Both the position numbers and the translations under genes were made by a program. The notes beneath the pieces were generated by a model. It ran no database searches. It had not been told where the DNA came from and saw nothing but the letters and a program-made list of their open reading frames with translations. DNA of 64,000 nt from the NCBI GenBank assembly GCA_044226525.1, contig JBGAGV010000019.1, positions 112,338 to 176,337 on the forward strand. The letters run 5' to 3'. Numbering within the stretch: the first letter of the stretch is position 1; each line of letters starts with the position of its first letter. The stretch comes from VFJQ01 sp044226525. GTDB lineage: Bacteria > Verrucomicrobiota > Verrucomicrobiia > Chthoniobacterales > Chthoniobacteraceae. Positions 24,499-32,234 of this stretch are shown here, one piece after another.

Positions 24499-25251
24499 AT
24501 GAATTCTTCCACCTGGCTTCACTACTTCGAGAGCAATCGTCTCAATCGGCCGGAACCCGAATGGCGGCTTCCCTTCCCGGAAGATGCCCGCACGGTTGCG
24601 CTGCTGGCGCGCTCGCTCTCGCATTTCCAACTCGGTGAAAGCGGTGATGGCGAGCATTTGATTCGCGGCGCGAAAGCTAGCCATCCCGACGACCCCGACT
24701 ACGCGGCAGCCGTGGCGCTCTTCGTCGCCGAGGAACAATCGCACTCCCTCCTGCTCGCGCGTCTGGTCGAACGCTTCGGCGGGAGGCTCATCCGGCAGCA
24801 CTGGACGCACACGTTGTTCCGCCACGTGCGCCGGGCGATGGGCGTGCGGTTCGAGGTGCAGGTGCTCGTCACCGCGGAACTCGTCGGCACCGCCTATTAC
24901 CGCATCCTCGCCCGGCGCGTGCGCGATGTGGTGACGGAGCAGGCCTGCCGCCTCATCCTTCGCGATGAAGCGCAGCACGTCGCGTTTCATCTCGACCGGT
25001 TCAAGGCGGATCAGGTGCACTGGCTTCCGCTCGAACGGGCCGTGTGGGCCGGGCTGTTTCAACTGCTCTTCCTCGCGGCGGCCCGCATCGTCTGGCACGA
25101 TCATCGTTCGGCTCTTGAGGTCTTGGGCGCCCGCGCGGCGGAATTTTTTGGCGAGGCGCGGATGGAAGCTGTCAGCTTCCTCGCGCGACTGAATCCGCCG
25201 CCGCCGCTCCCGGTTGCAGTGGCACCGGCCGAGCCGAAAGCGGCCGCCTGA
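24499..25251 (+). CDS. Ferritin-like diiron protein
   Basis: A 250-residue four-helix-bundle protein. Two metal-site pairs are visible: EE-x2-H at Glu78/Glu79/His82 (AEEQSHS) and E-x2-H at Glu157/His160 (DEAQHVAFH), with further acidic residues between them, the arrangement of the ferritin/diiron oxygenase superfamily. The 30-residue Pro/Ala-rich tail (LNPPPPLPVAVAPAEPKAAA) is not part of the fold. It follows the DUF4173-like gene by 26 nt, so it is probably in the ispH transcript and could be a redox or iron-linked partner. Its stop is two bases from the convergent FMN-reductase stop. Function unknown. Confidence 0.72.
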   Translation: MNSSTWLHYFESNRLNRPEPEWRLPFPEDARTVALLARSLSHFQLGESGDGEHLIRGAKASHPDDPDYAAAVALFVAEEQSHSLLLARLVERFGGRLIRQHWTHTLFRHVRRAMGVRFEVQVLVTAELVGTAYYRILARRVRDVVTEQACRLILRDEAQHVAFHLDRFKADQVHWLPLERAVWAGLFQLLFLAAARIVWHDHRSALEVLGARAAEFFGEARMEAVSFLARLNPPPPLPVAVAPAEPKAAA

Positions 25252-25253
25252 AT

Positions 25254-25835
25254 TTAACCTTTCAGCTTCGCCGCGAACTCCACCAGCGTCCGCGCCAGCG
25301 CAGTGACCTGTTTCGCTTTTCGCTCGTCTTTCAGTCTGCCGCCATCGTCGAAGGCTTCGTAGGCGGTCGGGATGCAGACCTGATCGGGCAACACGTGGAC
25401 ACCGATGTTTCCAAGGATCGAACGTAAGGTCACCAGTCCGCGCAGACCGCCCAGCGCGCCCGGCGAGGCGGCGAAAAGGGCCGCGGCTTTTCCGCGGAAG
25501 GCCACCAGCGACGGTTCGTCGTCGCTCTCGGTGCGCGAAGCCCAGTCGATCGCATTTTTCAGCGCGGCAGTGATGGAGCTATTGTATTCCGGCGAGGCGA
25601 TGAGGAAGCCATCGCTCTCCCGGAGAAGCGTCTTGAATTTTTTGGCGCCGTCCGGGAGTCCGCTGGCGTCCTCGATGTCCTGGTCGAACAGCGGCAGCGC
25701 GAGTTCGCGGAGATCCACCGTCGTCACTTCTGCGTCCGCCGCGCGGGCCGCGTCGGCAGCGAGAGCGACGAGCTTTTTGTTGAATGAACCGGCGCGGAGG
25801 CTGCCGGCGAAGGCGACGAGTTTGATGGTGCTCAT
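25254..25835 (-). CDS. NADPH-dependent FMN reductase / quinone reductase
   Basis: A 193-residue flavodoxin-like reductase. The phosphate loop GSLRAGSFN (11-19) and the flavin-stacking SPEYNSSI (about 81-88), then DWASR, are hallmarks of the NADPH-dependent FMN reductase family (chromate/azo/quinone reductases). Two-electron reduction of quinones or nitroaromatics is likely. It is the last gene of a five-gene minus-strand run; the gap to the upstream VOC gene is 41 nt. ATG at 25835 starts the family core (STIKLVAFAGS), and the longer frame upstream overlaps the VOC gene. Confidence 0.92.
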   Translation of the reverse strand: MSTIKLVAFAGSLRAGSFNKKLVALAADAARAADAEVTTVDLRELALPLFDQDIEDASGLPDGAKKFKTLLRESDGFLIASPEYNSSITAALKNAIDWASRTESDDEPSLVAFRGKAAALFAASPGALGGLRGLVTLRSILGNIGVHVLPDQVCIPTAYEAFDDGGRLKDERKAKQVTALARTLVEFAAKLKG

Positions 25836-25876
25836 GGTTGGAAAAAGGTCGGGTTGAGGGGATCTCCGGCAGACGA

Positions 25877-26290
25877 TCAATAGACCGGCCAGATGCCGGG
25901 CGTAACGAGTTCCAGCAGGTGGCCGTCGGGATCGCGGAAGTAAAGGCTCGTGCCACCGCGCGGCCATGTGACGGTGCTCTCGATCGCCACGCCGTGCTCC
26001 ACGAGCCGCGCTCGCCACGCGTCGAAATCACCCGCTGCGATAGCGAAGGCCACATGCGATTGCCCGCTGGCATCGTGCGGCGGAATGACTCCGCCCGGCG
26101 TGGGCATCGGTTGCAGGGACTGCCCTTGCGCGAAGAGCAGCAGGACCTGGGAATCGGCCACGTTCAGCGCGCGAAAGTGCGCCTCGCTCTCCATCACCGC
26201 GAGTCCGAGCACTTCGCGGTAAAAGCGTTCCGAGCGGTCGATATCCGCGACGGTGAGACAGGTTTCCTTGATGCCATTGAGCCGAAGCAT
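25877..26290 (-). CDS. VOC-family (glyoxalase/dioxygenase) protein
   Basis: A 137-residue vicinal-oxygen-chelate protein with two beta-alpha-beta-beta-beta units. The first unit is LTVADIDRSERFYREVLGL; metal-ligand candidates are His78-like in QSHVAFAI and Glu in PDGHLLELV near the C-terminus. It is a likely detoxification lyase, isomerase or ring-cleaving enzyme of unknown substrate. It lies between FMN reductase and PNPOx-like genes with short gaps (41 and 25 nt), consistent with an operon. Confidence 0.9.
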   Translation of the reverse strand: MLRLNGIKETCLTVADIDRSERFYREVLGLAVMESEAHFRALNVADSQVLLLFAQGQSLQPMPTPGGVIPPHDASGQSHVAFAIAAGDFDAWRARLVEHGVAIESTVTWPRGGTSLYFRDPDGHLLELVTPGIWPVY

Positions 26291-26315
26291 AGGCGCTTCG
26301 CTTAGCGCGCTCCGT

Positions 26316-26918
26316 TCAATCGGCTACGGCGTCAAGGTGTTCCTCGAGTTCGGCGATGCGCGCGCGCAACGGCGCGGTCAGGCGCTCCACCTCTGCCTCG
26401 GTGTAGCGCGGCGTGATGTATTGCGGGCAGTTCCAGTCGAAGCTCACCACATCAATCAGCACCAGCCGCTCGATGCGCTCGCGCAGTTCGGGGATCGGGC
26501 AGAGCTGATCGGCCAACTCGGCATTCTCCCGCGCATCGAGCACGCGCGCATGGCCGTGAAGCTTCAGCCGCTCGCGCCGCACGTAATCCATGAGAAACAG
26601 CGCCACGCGATCGTCGCCATCGAGATTACCGGTGGTGAGAAGCTGACGATTCCCTGAGAAATCCGCGAACCCCAGCCGATTCGGCCCGAGCACTTTCAGG
26701 AAACCGGGCGGCCCGCCCTTGTGCTGAACGTAGGGCCAGCCGTCGCTGTTTGTGCTGCCGAGGTAAAAGCTGTCGCGTGTGGCGATGAAATCGGTCTCCT
26801 CCGCCGTCAGGAGATCGCGTTCCGGCGCTCCGGACACGACCTGATGGCGTCCGAAATAGCGATCCTGCGCTGCCTGCACCGCGGGCGTGAAATTCATCTG
26901 CCGATATTTTGCCGCCAT
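26316..26918 (-). CDS. Pyridoxamine 5'-phosphate oxidase-like flavoprotein
   Basis: A 200-residue split-barrel FMN-binding protein. FYLGSTNSDGWPYVQHKGG (about 51-69) is the classic PNPOx-like first barrel strand pair, and FADFSGNRQLLTTGNL forms the next. These non-canonical PNPOx proteins reduce quinones or F420/FMN substrates and often sit with stress operons. C-terminal coiled extension (EAEVERLTAPLRARIAELEEHL) may mediate dimerisation. Start ATG 26918; 16 nt from the NTF2-like gene. Confidence 0.88.
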   Translation of the reverse strand: MAAKYRQMNFTPAVQAAQDRYFGRHQVVSGAPERDLLTAEETDFIATRDSFYLGSTNSDGWPYVQHKGGPPGFLKVLGPNRLGFADFSGNRQLLTTGNLDGDDRVALFLMDYVRRERLKLHGHARVLDARENAELADQLCPIPELRERIERLVLIDVVSFDWNCPQYITPRYTEAEVERLTAPLRARIAELEEHLDAVAD

Positions 26919-26934
26919 GGTCGTGTGGGTTGAT

Positions 26935-27366
26935 TCAGGCCGGGCGCTCCCAGCGAAACTTGCGCTCGTTCTCCGCGATGGGTTGATCGTTGATGCTCGC
27001 GAAGCGGCGCGCCATGTAGCCGTGCTCGTCGAACTCCCAGTTCTCGTTGCCATGGCTGCGCCACCACTGCCCGTTGTCGTCGTGCCACTCGTATTCGAAC
27101 CGCACCGCAATACGATTTCCGGTAAAGGCCCAGAGCGTTTTGCGCAGGCGGTAATCATGCTCCTTCGTCCACTTCCGCTGCAGGAAGGCCACGACGTCCT
27201 CGCGACCACGGATGAACTCCGCGCGATTTCGCCACTCCGTCTCCGTCGTGTAAGCCCCCGCCACCCGTTCTGGGTCACGAGAGTTCCACGCGTCCTCCGC
27301 GAGTTGCACCTTCTGCCGTGCTGTCTCCTCGGTGAAAGGCGGGAGCGGTGGACGCGGCGTGGACAT
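26935..27366 (-). CDS. NTF2-like protein (DUF1348)
   Basis: A 143-residue SnoaL/NTF2-fold protein matching the DUF1348 family: LAEDAWNSRDPERVAGAYT followed by EWRNRAEFIRGREDVVAFL and KWTKEHDYRLRKTLWAFT. The conical cavity of this fold usually binds small hydrophobic ligands; catalytic function unknown. Members are commonly found in electrophile/solvent-stress clusters (established context knowledge, not seen here). Second gene of the minus-strand operon. Confidence 0.9.
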   Translation of the reverse strand: MSTPRPPLPPFTEETARQKVQLAEDAWNSRDPERVAGAYTTETEWRNRAEFIRGREDVVAFLQRKWTKEHDYRLRKTLWAFTGNRIAVRFEYEWHDDNGQWWRSHGNENWEFDEHGYMARRFASINDQPIAENERKFRWERPA

Positions 27367-27418
27367 GATTGTTGAAATCCCGTGGTCCGTGGCCCTTCAG
27401 CGGAAGGACCGCAGGTGG

Positions 27419-27646
27419 TTAATGGAGCAGGAACGCGAATGCGCCGGACAGCCCCACGACGTGCACCCAGATCATGACAATCTGCACCTTGCTCAGGGCG
27501 CGGGCGCTGCCGTTTTCACTGGGCACGTTCGGGTCGCTGCCGAAAAAGCGGTCGTAATTGGCGAGCGCATACACACCGCCGAGGAGGCTGAGAACAAACA
27601 GAGCGCTGAAGCTGAGGCGGATGAAGTCGAAGGATTCGTTTTCCAT
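27419..27646 (-). CDS. Small two-helix membrane protein
   Basis: A 75-residue protein with two predicted transmembrane helices (about 12-31 and 53-74) joined by a short polar loop (FGSDPNVPSENGS). No family recognised. It is the first gene of the operon divergent from the sigma-54 activator. An AGGAG lies about 11 bases before the ATG. It may be a chaperone or sensor for the downstream redox proteins, but nothing supports a specific role. Confidence 0.7.
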   Translation of the reverse strand: MENESFDFIRLSFSALFVLSLLGGVYALANYDRFFGSDPNVPSENGSARALSKVQIVMIWVHVVGLSGAFAFLLH

Positions 27647-27668
27647 AAACTGCGGTGGCTCCTGTTAA

Positions 27669-27684
27669 TCACGCAGCGTGCCAT
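27669..27684 (-). promoter_or_regulatory. Candidate sigma-54 promoter (weak -12)
   Basis: Minus-strand TGGCACG-CTGC-GTGAT: the -24 element is a perfect TGGCACG and the spacer is right, but the -12 TTGCW is degraded and lacks the key GC. The predicted start (about 27658) would fall at the Shine-Dalgarno of the small membrane gene, so the leader would be almost absent. The three activator-like palindromes lie at about -80 to -120, a typical distance for enhancer sites. Tentative. Confidence 0.3.
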
Positions 27685-27731
27685 TGTCTCCAAGGTGAAA
27701 TTTACAGAGAAGACAGCGTTGATTGGTTGCT

Positions 27732-27782
27732 ACGATATTTCGTAAAGCACGAATTATCGTTGTAGGAGGAACGACATTTCGT
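27732..27782. promoter_or_regulatory. Three ACGA-N4-TCGT palindromes, putative enhancer sites
   Basis: Identical half-sites in ACGATATTTCGT (27732-27743), ACGAATTATCGT (27749-27760) and ACGACATTTCGT (27771-27782). The first two also form one larger inverted repeat, matching 22 of 24 arm positions around a 5-bp centre. Centre spacings are 17 and 22 bp. They sit in the divergent gap between the small membrane gene and the sigma-54 activator, so the activator is the best candidate to bind them, as NorR does at norR-norVW. Confidence 0.75.
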
Positions 27783-27793
27783 AGTCTGCTTCG

Positions 27794-29398
27794 GTGAATC
27801 GGAACGACTTCCCGCGTGTGATGATCTCCATGGCTCAGGCTCGGTCGTCGGCGGAGGTGTTGCACGCTGTGGTTGCGGGCATCGCGAGCTGCCGTCGAGT
27901 TGTGCTCGCGCGCATGTGGCTGGCGAAGCGCGATCAGCAGTGTCCGATCTGTCACGCGCGACACCTTGACGAGGGCGAGACGCGCAGTCTGCACCTCGTC
28001 GCCAGCGCCGGTTTTTCCGAGCATTCCGCCGCCGATCTCACGCGTGTCGATGGAGCCTTCCATCGCTTCGTGGTGGGCGAGCGGAAAGTCGGGCGTGTGG
28101 CGCAGAGTGGCGAGCCGCTGCTGTTGCCGGGTCTGCACGGCGATGAAGAATGGATCGCCGATCGGGAGTGGTTTCGCCGCGAAGGCATCCGCACCTTTGC
28201 CGCGCAGCCGCTCGTGTTTCGCGGCGAGATTCTCGGCGTGCTCGCCATCTTCGACCGCGACGTGCTCGGCGGCGAAGATTTCGACTGGCTGCGCATCTTC
28301 GCCGATCACGCCGCCGTGAGCATCGTCAATGCAAACGCTTTCGAGGAGATTGCGTTTCTGAAGGAGCGCCTGGAGGAAGAAAACAGCTATCTCCGCGAGG
28401 AGGTGAGCGCCGCGGGCGGGGCGGGTGATCTGGTGGGCGATAGCCCCGCACTGCGCAAAGTGCTTCAGCAGATCGATCTCGTAGCTCCGACCGATGCCAC
28501 CGTGCTCATCACCGGCGAGACCGGCACGGGCAAGGAGCTCGTGGCACGCGCCATTCACGAACGCAGCCCGCGCCGCGACCGCGCGATGATCAAGGTGAAC
28601 TGCGGCGCCGTGCCCGAATCGCTGTTCGAGAGCGAATTTTTTGGTCATGCCCGCGGCGCTTTCACGGGAGCCCTGCGCGAGAAGGCCGGCCGGTTTGAAC
28701 TCGCCGACCGCGGCACGTTGTTTCTCGATGAAATCGGCGAGGTGCCGCTCCCTATGCAGGCGAAACTGCTCCGGGTTTTGCAGGAGCAGGAGATCGAGCG
28801 CGTCGGCGACTCGCGTCCGCGAAAGATCGACGTGCGGATCGTTGCCGCTACCAATCGCGACCTCCGTGCCGAAGTGGAGGCCGGTCGTTTCCGGCAGGAT
28901 TTGTTTTACCGGCTGAGCGTTTTCCCGATCGAAAACCCACCCCTGCGCGAGCGGCGCGAAGACATTCCGCGTCTCGCCGAGCATTTCGTCCGCACCACCG
29001 CCCAGCGGCTGGGACGAAAACCGCCGAAGCTCACCCCCGCCGCCGCGCATCAGCTCGCCATTCGCGACTGGCCGGGCAACGTGCGCGAACTGCAAAACGC
29101 CATTGAGCGCGCCGTCATCCTCTCGCGCGGCGCGCCGCTGGTTTTCGACCTCCCGTCCGTCCCCTCTGCGCCTCTTTCCGCTGCCGCCGGGCCACGCGAA
29201 ACCGGAGCCGTCTTCACCAACGCCGAACTGAGAGAACGCGATCGCGACAACCTTGCCGCCGCCCTCACCCAGACCGGCGGCAAAATCTTCGGCCCCCAAG
29301 GCGCCGCCGCCCTGCTCGGCCTGAAACCAACAACCCTTGCCTCGCGCATGAAAACCCTCGGCCTGGAGCGGTCGACATTTCGGCCGAAGCGGTCTTAA
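27794..29398 (+). CDS. Sigma-54-dependent activator, GAF-AAA+-Fis
   Basis: A 534-residue enhancer-binding protein. An N-terminal GAF sensor (about 15-185) includes C-P-I-C at Cys50/Cys53, a possible redox or metal site. The AAA+ domain has Walker A GETGTGKE (241-248), the sigma-54 loop GAFTGA (289-294) and Walker B GTLFLDEIGE (307-316). The Fis-type HTH is at the C-terminus (GPQGAAALLGLKPTTLASRMKTLG). It should drive the divergent five-gene redox operon on sensing a chemical signal. Start GTG 27794 is the first start after an in-frame TAG; internal ATGs at 27821 and 27830 are alternatives. Confidence 0.93.
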   Translation: MNRNDFPRVMISMAQARSSAEVLHAVVAGIASCRRVVLARMWLAKRDQQCPICHARHLDEGETRSLHLVASAGFSEHSAADLTRVDGAFHRFVVGERKVGRVAQSGEPLLLPGLHGDEEWIADREWFRREGIRTFAAQPLVFRGEILGVLAIFDRDVLGGEDFDWLRIFADHAAVSIVNANAFEEIAFLKERLEEENSYLREEVSAAGGAGDLVGDSPALRKVLQQIDLVAPTDATVLITGETGTGKELVARAIHERSPRRDRAMIKVNCGAVPESLFESEFFGHARGAFTGALREKAGRFELADRGTLFLDEIGEVPLPMQAKLLRVLQEQEIERVGDSRPRKIDVRIVAATNRDLRAEVEAGRFRQDLFYRLSVFPIENPPLRERREDIPRLAEHFVRTTAQRLGRKPPKLTPAAAHQLAIRDWPGNVRELQNAIERAVILSRGAPLVFDLPSVPSAPLSAAAGPRETGAVFTNAELRERDRDNLAAALTQTGGKIFGPQGAAALLGLKPTTLASRMKTLGLERSTFRPKRS

Positions 29399-29428
29399 GC
29401 ACGCGCCGTCGAGAGTTCGCTCCGTGGT

Positions 29429-29905
29429 TTATCCGCCGGCGGCGGCGAGTTCGATTTCGGCGAGTTCGATCTTGATCATTTTCACCATCGCTTCCATTGC
29501 GCGGCGGGCGCGGTCCCGGTCGGAGTCATTGATCAGTTCGATCAGGCGGGCGGGCGTGATCTGCCAGTGAACGCCCCAACGGTCGGTGAGCCAGCCACAT
29601 TGAATTTCGGCGCCCCCGCTGGCCGTGAGCGCCGACCACAGGCGGTCGATTTCGGCCTGATCCGCGCACAGGATCTGGAAGGAGACGGCGCCGGTGTGTT
29701 CAAAGCCCGGCGTATTGAGGGCGACGTAGGAGTTGCCGGCGAGGGTAAATTCAACGGTGAGGACCGATCCGACCGGGCCGCCCGGGGTTTCGATGGGCGA
29801 ATGCATCACGCGGTCGATCCGGGAGTTCGGGAGCAGTGAGACGTAGAAACGAACGGCCTCTTCGGCGTGCCCGTCGAACGACAGGCAGGGGATGACTTGA
29901 TTCAT
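29429..29905 (-). CDS. PhnB-like VOC-family protein
   Basis: A 158-residue protein of the PhnB / 3-demethylubiquinone methyltransferase-like VOC group: PCLSFDGHAEEAVRFYVSLL at the start, SPIETPGGPVGSVLTVEF, and ADQAEIDRLWSALTASGG followed by CGWLTDRWGVHWQI. It lacks obvious metal ligands on one side, as many PhnB-like members do. Function is unknown; it is convergent with the activator gene. The C-terminal tail is Ile/Glu/Ala-rich and helical. Confidence 0.88.
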   Translation of the reverse strand: MNQVIPCLSFDGHAEEAVRFYVSLLPNSRIDRVMHSPIETPGGPVGSVLTVEFTLAGNSYVALNTPGFEHTGAVSFQILCADQAEIDRLWSALTASGGAEIQCGWLTDRWGVHWQITPARLIELINDSDRDRARRAMEAMVKMIKIELAEIELAAAGG

Positions 29906-30059
29906 GGATGGTGGGATGGAGTGGATGGGAGGAAAGTGGTTCGGTGGCGCGTATATCCACCGTCTAACAGCCGCCGTGACACGCAGAGAAGGGGCGCCCC
30001 TTCGCGATTTTTCGGAAGAGACGCCCTGCTCGGGGAATCCGTTAGACGGGAAGAATGGC

Positions 30060-30359
30060 CTACTTCTGCTCGCGCGTCTGGTCGGCTTCCTTCTTCAAGG
30101 CGTCGGCCTGGGCATCGGCGGCTTTCTTCTCCGCGTTGGCCTCGGCTTTGGCGTCCTTCTTGATCGCGTCGGCCTGCGCGGCTCCGGCGTCCTTGGTGGC
30201 TTCGGCGTTCGCTTTGCCGGCGTCCTTGGTGGCCTTGGCCTGGTCTTCGAGCGCGTCGGCGCGGTTTTCGAGGGAGTCCTTGCGAGCCTGCTCCTGCTTC
30301 GAGTCGCAGGCGGCGAGGGCGAGGGCTGAAATGAGGATGGGGAGTGTGATTGGTTTCAT
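30060..30359 (-). CDS. Small Ala/Lys-rich coiled-coil lipoprotein
   Basis: A 99-residue protein with a lipoprotein signal (ALALAAC, Cys18), so likely anchored to a membrane facing the periplasm. The mature part is a continuous helix with repeated DALKKEA/KDAGAA-type units. It recalls the Lpp/OmpA-linker type of structural lipoprotein. It has no catalytic features and is monocistronic. Confidence 0.8.
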   Translation of the reverse strand: MKPITLPILISALALAACDSKQEQARKDSLENRADALEDQAKATKDAGKANAEATKDAGAAQADAIKKDAKAEANAEKKAADAQADALKKEADQTREQK

Positions 30360-30509
30360 AACGTCCTGATTTCGTGCGGGACACTCCGGGCGGTTCCCTA
30401 TTTCTTCCTCCTCCGCTCACGAAGGCGTGTCGTGATGGAGCGTGGATTTTGGGGGAGGGATTGTGCGTCATCGGAGGGTGGATCGGCGCGGATGCGCTAT
30501 CATGCTGCC

Positions 30510-32027
30510 ATGACTGAATCTGTAGCGAGTGAACCTTTCCTCTGGGGAGTTTCTACGTCCGCGTATCAGGCCGAAGGCGGACTCAATGGCCCCGGTCAGC
30601 CGGCGACGAACTGGGCGGCGGCGGAAGCGCGTGGCGATGTGGCGGTGTGTGGACCGGCGGCGGATTTTTGGAATCGCTATCCCGATGATTTTGCGGAGTG
30701 TGTGCGGCTGGGGCTGAATGCGTTTCGCCTGGGCATCGAATGGACTCGCTTGTGGCCCGCGCGTGGGGCGGAACTCGATCGCGCGGCGTTGAAGCGCTAC
30801 GCGGAAATCCTGCGCACCTGCCAGCGCGCGGGGTTGGAACCGGTCGTGACGCTGCATCACTTCACCCATCCCGCATGGCTCGGCCCCGATCCGTGGCTGG
30901 AGCCGGGAACGCCGGAACTTTTCGCTCGTTACGTGCGCGACCTGTGCACGGCCCTGAATCCGTTGCTCGACCGGCCGCTGCGCTGGATCATCACCATCAA
31001 CGAGCCGAACATGCTCGTGCTGAATACGTATCTCGGCCGGCAATTTCCGGGGCGCGCCCGGTCGGGGCTGGCTCAGGTGACACGCGGGCTGGGGCTGCTG
31101 CTACGCGCGCATGTGCTCGCCTATCGCGCCATCCACGAAGTGTATCGCCAGCACGGCTGGCCTGCGCCGCGCGTGACGTTCAATAACTACTGCTCCGACT
31201 TGTATTGGAGCGACAAGGTCATCCTCGATCTCTGTGCGGCGAGGAGTCGCGGCGTGGCGCGGCGCGATATCGAGCCCTTCATCGTGGAACAGGCGCGGGA
31301 GTTCGACCGCACCTTCGCGAACGCCCGCCTGCCGTTGCGACACGACGCCGCTTATTTCGTCGGCAGCATGGTGAAGCGGGTCACCAACTGGGTCGGTTAC
31401 CGCCGGTTCAAGGCGGAAGATTTTGCCCTCGCTCTTGATGTCCTCTACTCCGGCGATCAGCCTGCGGTGCTCGATTTGATCGGGCTCGATTATTACGACC
31501 CGTTCGCGGCGCATGCGTTCCGGCTGCCTGTCCTGTGGGATCACGAGTTTCGCAACCGTAGCTTCCGCACCTGGGTGCTCGCCACCATCACCAGCAAATG
31601 GTGGGACTGGCGCGTGCTGCCGGCGGGGCTGCATTTCTTCTGCACCTATTACGCGCAGGACTTCGGCCTGCCCGTGCTCATCGCAGAAAACGGTCTCGCC
31701 ATTCGCCGCCGCCCCGACAACCGCGACCTCGCGCCGCGGCGTGATAAGATCACCCGCAGCGGATTCCTGCGCCTTCATGTGGCAGAAGTCCGTCGCATGC
31801 TGGCTGATGGCGTCCCCTTGGCCGGTTATTTGCATTGGAGCCTGTTCGATAACTACGAGTGGGGCAGCTACACCCCGCGCTTCGGCCTTTATTCGATCGA
31901 CTACACCACCGGTCTCGACCGGCAGCCTATCGACCCGTGGGGCGACCATCCCGCACAGACGTATGCGGAGTTGATCCGGGAATTTCGCCACGAGGACCAA
32001 GCCGCCTCGATTGCAGCCCAAAAATAA
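30510..32027 (+). CDS. GH1 beta-glucosidase/glycosidase
   Basis: A 505-residue glycoside hydrolase family 1 enzyme. The acid/base Glu165 is in TINEPN and the nucleophile Glu393 in IAENG; the LHHFTHP segment (His at about 118) and YLHWSLFDNYEWG at the C-terminus are family signatures. No signal peptide is visible, so it should be cytoplasmic and act on imported disaccharides. ATG at 30510 begins the (b/a)8 barrel (FLWGVSTSAYQAEG); the longer frame upstream is not plausible. A strong terminator follows. Confidence 0.92.
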   Translation: MTESVASEPFLWGVSTSAYQAEGGLNGPGQPATNWAAAEARGDVAVCGPAADFWNRYPDDFAECVRLGLNAFRLGIEWTRLWPARGAELDRAALKRYAEILRTCQRAGLEPVVTLHHFTHPAWLGPDPWLEPGTPELFARYVRDLCTALNPLLDRPLRWIITINEPNMLVLNTYLGRQFPGRARSGLAQVTRGLGLLLRAHVLAYRAIHEVYRQHGWPAPRVTFNNYCSDLYWSDKVILDLCAARSRGVARRDIEPFIVEQAREFDRTFANARLPLRHDAAYFVGSMVKRVTNWVGYRRFKAEDFALALDVLYSGDQPAVLDLIGLDYYDPFAAHAFRLPVLWDHEFRNRSFRTWVLATITSKWWDWRVLPAGLHFFCTYYAQDFGLPVLIAENGLAIRRRPDNRDLAPRRDKITRSGFLRLHVAEVRRMLADGVPLAGYLHWSLFDNYEWGSYTPRFGLYSIDYTTGLDRQPIDPWGDHPAQTYAELIREFRHEDQAASIAAQK

Positions 32028-32103
32028 AGCGGAGAAAAGTTCATCCGCTTTACGACCACCGGGCGGGCGAGCCGCGATGTGATGGATGTTCTGGGTGGAA
32101 CAC

Positions 32104-32152
32104 GAACGGTCGGAACCAGCAGTCGCTGCGTTCCGGCCGTTCATTTTTTTTT
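32104..32152 (+). terminator. Rho-independent terminator after GH1
   Basis: GAACGG-T-CGGAAC pairs with GTTCCG-G-CCGTTC (12 of 13 positions) across a 13-base loop and is followed by ATTTTTTTTT. A second, perfect 8-bp hairpin without a T-run (AAAGCGGA...TCCGCTTT) lies just after the GH1 stop at 32026-32051. Confidence 0.9.
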
Positions 32153-32167
32153 GGAGAACGCTCTCCA
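32152..32167. promoter_or_regulatory. LacI-type palindrome upstream of the second Gfo/Idh/MocA gene
   Basis: TGGAGAACGCTCTCCA is a 16-bp inverted repeat with an AACGCT core, close to the AACGTT/AGCGCT centres typical of LacI-family operators. It lies directly on the terminator T-run and 68 bp upstream of the next gene. No LacI regulator is encoded in the window. Confidence 0.4.
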
Positions 32168-32234
32168 ATCGAACTCCTGTCCGCCGCGCGGTCTGATCCA
32201 AAGATGTCATTGCCGCCGCAGGCGGGGATAGCGG

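Noticed and set aside
27763..27770. AGGAGGA as ribosome-binding site for the sigma-54 activator
   Set aside because: It is 23 bases before the GTG; no start codon follows it at the right spacing except ATT then an immediate TAG. It lies inside the palindrome array and is probably coincidence.
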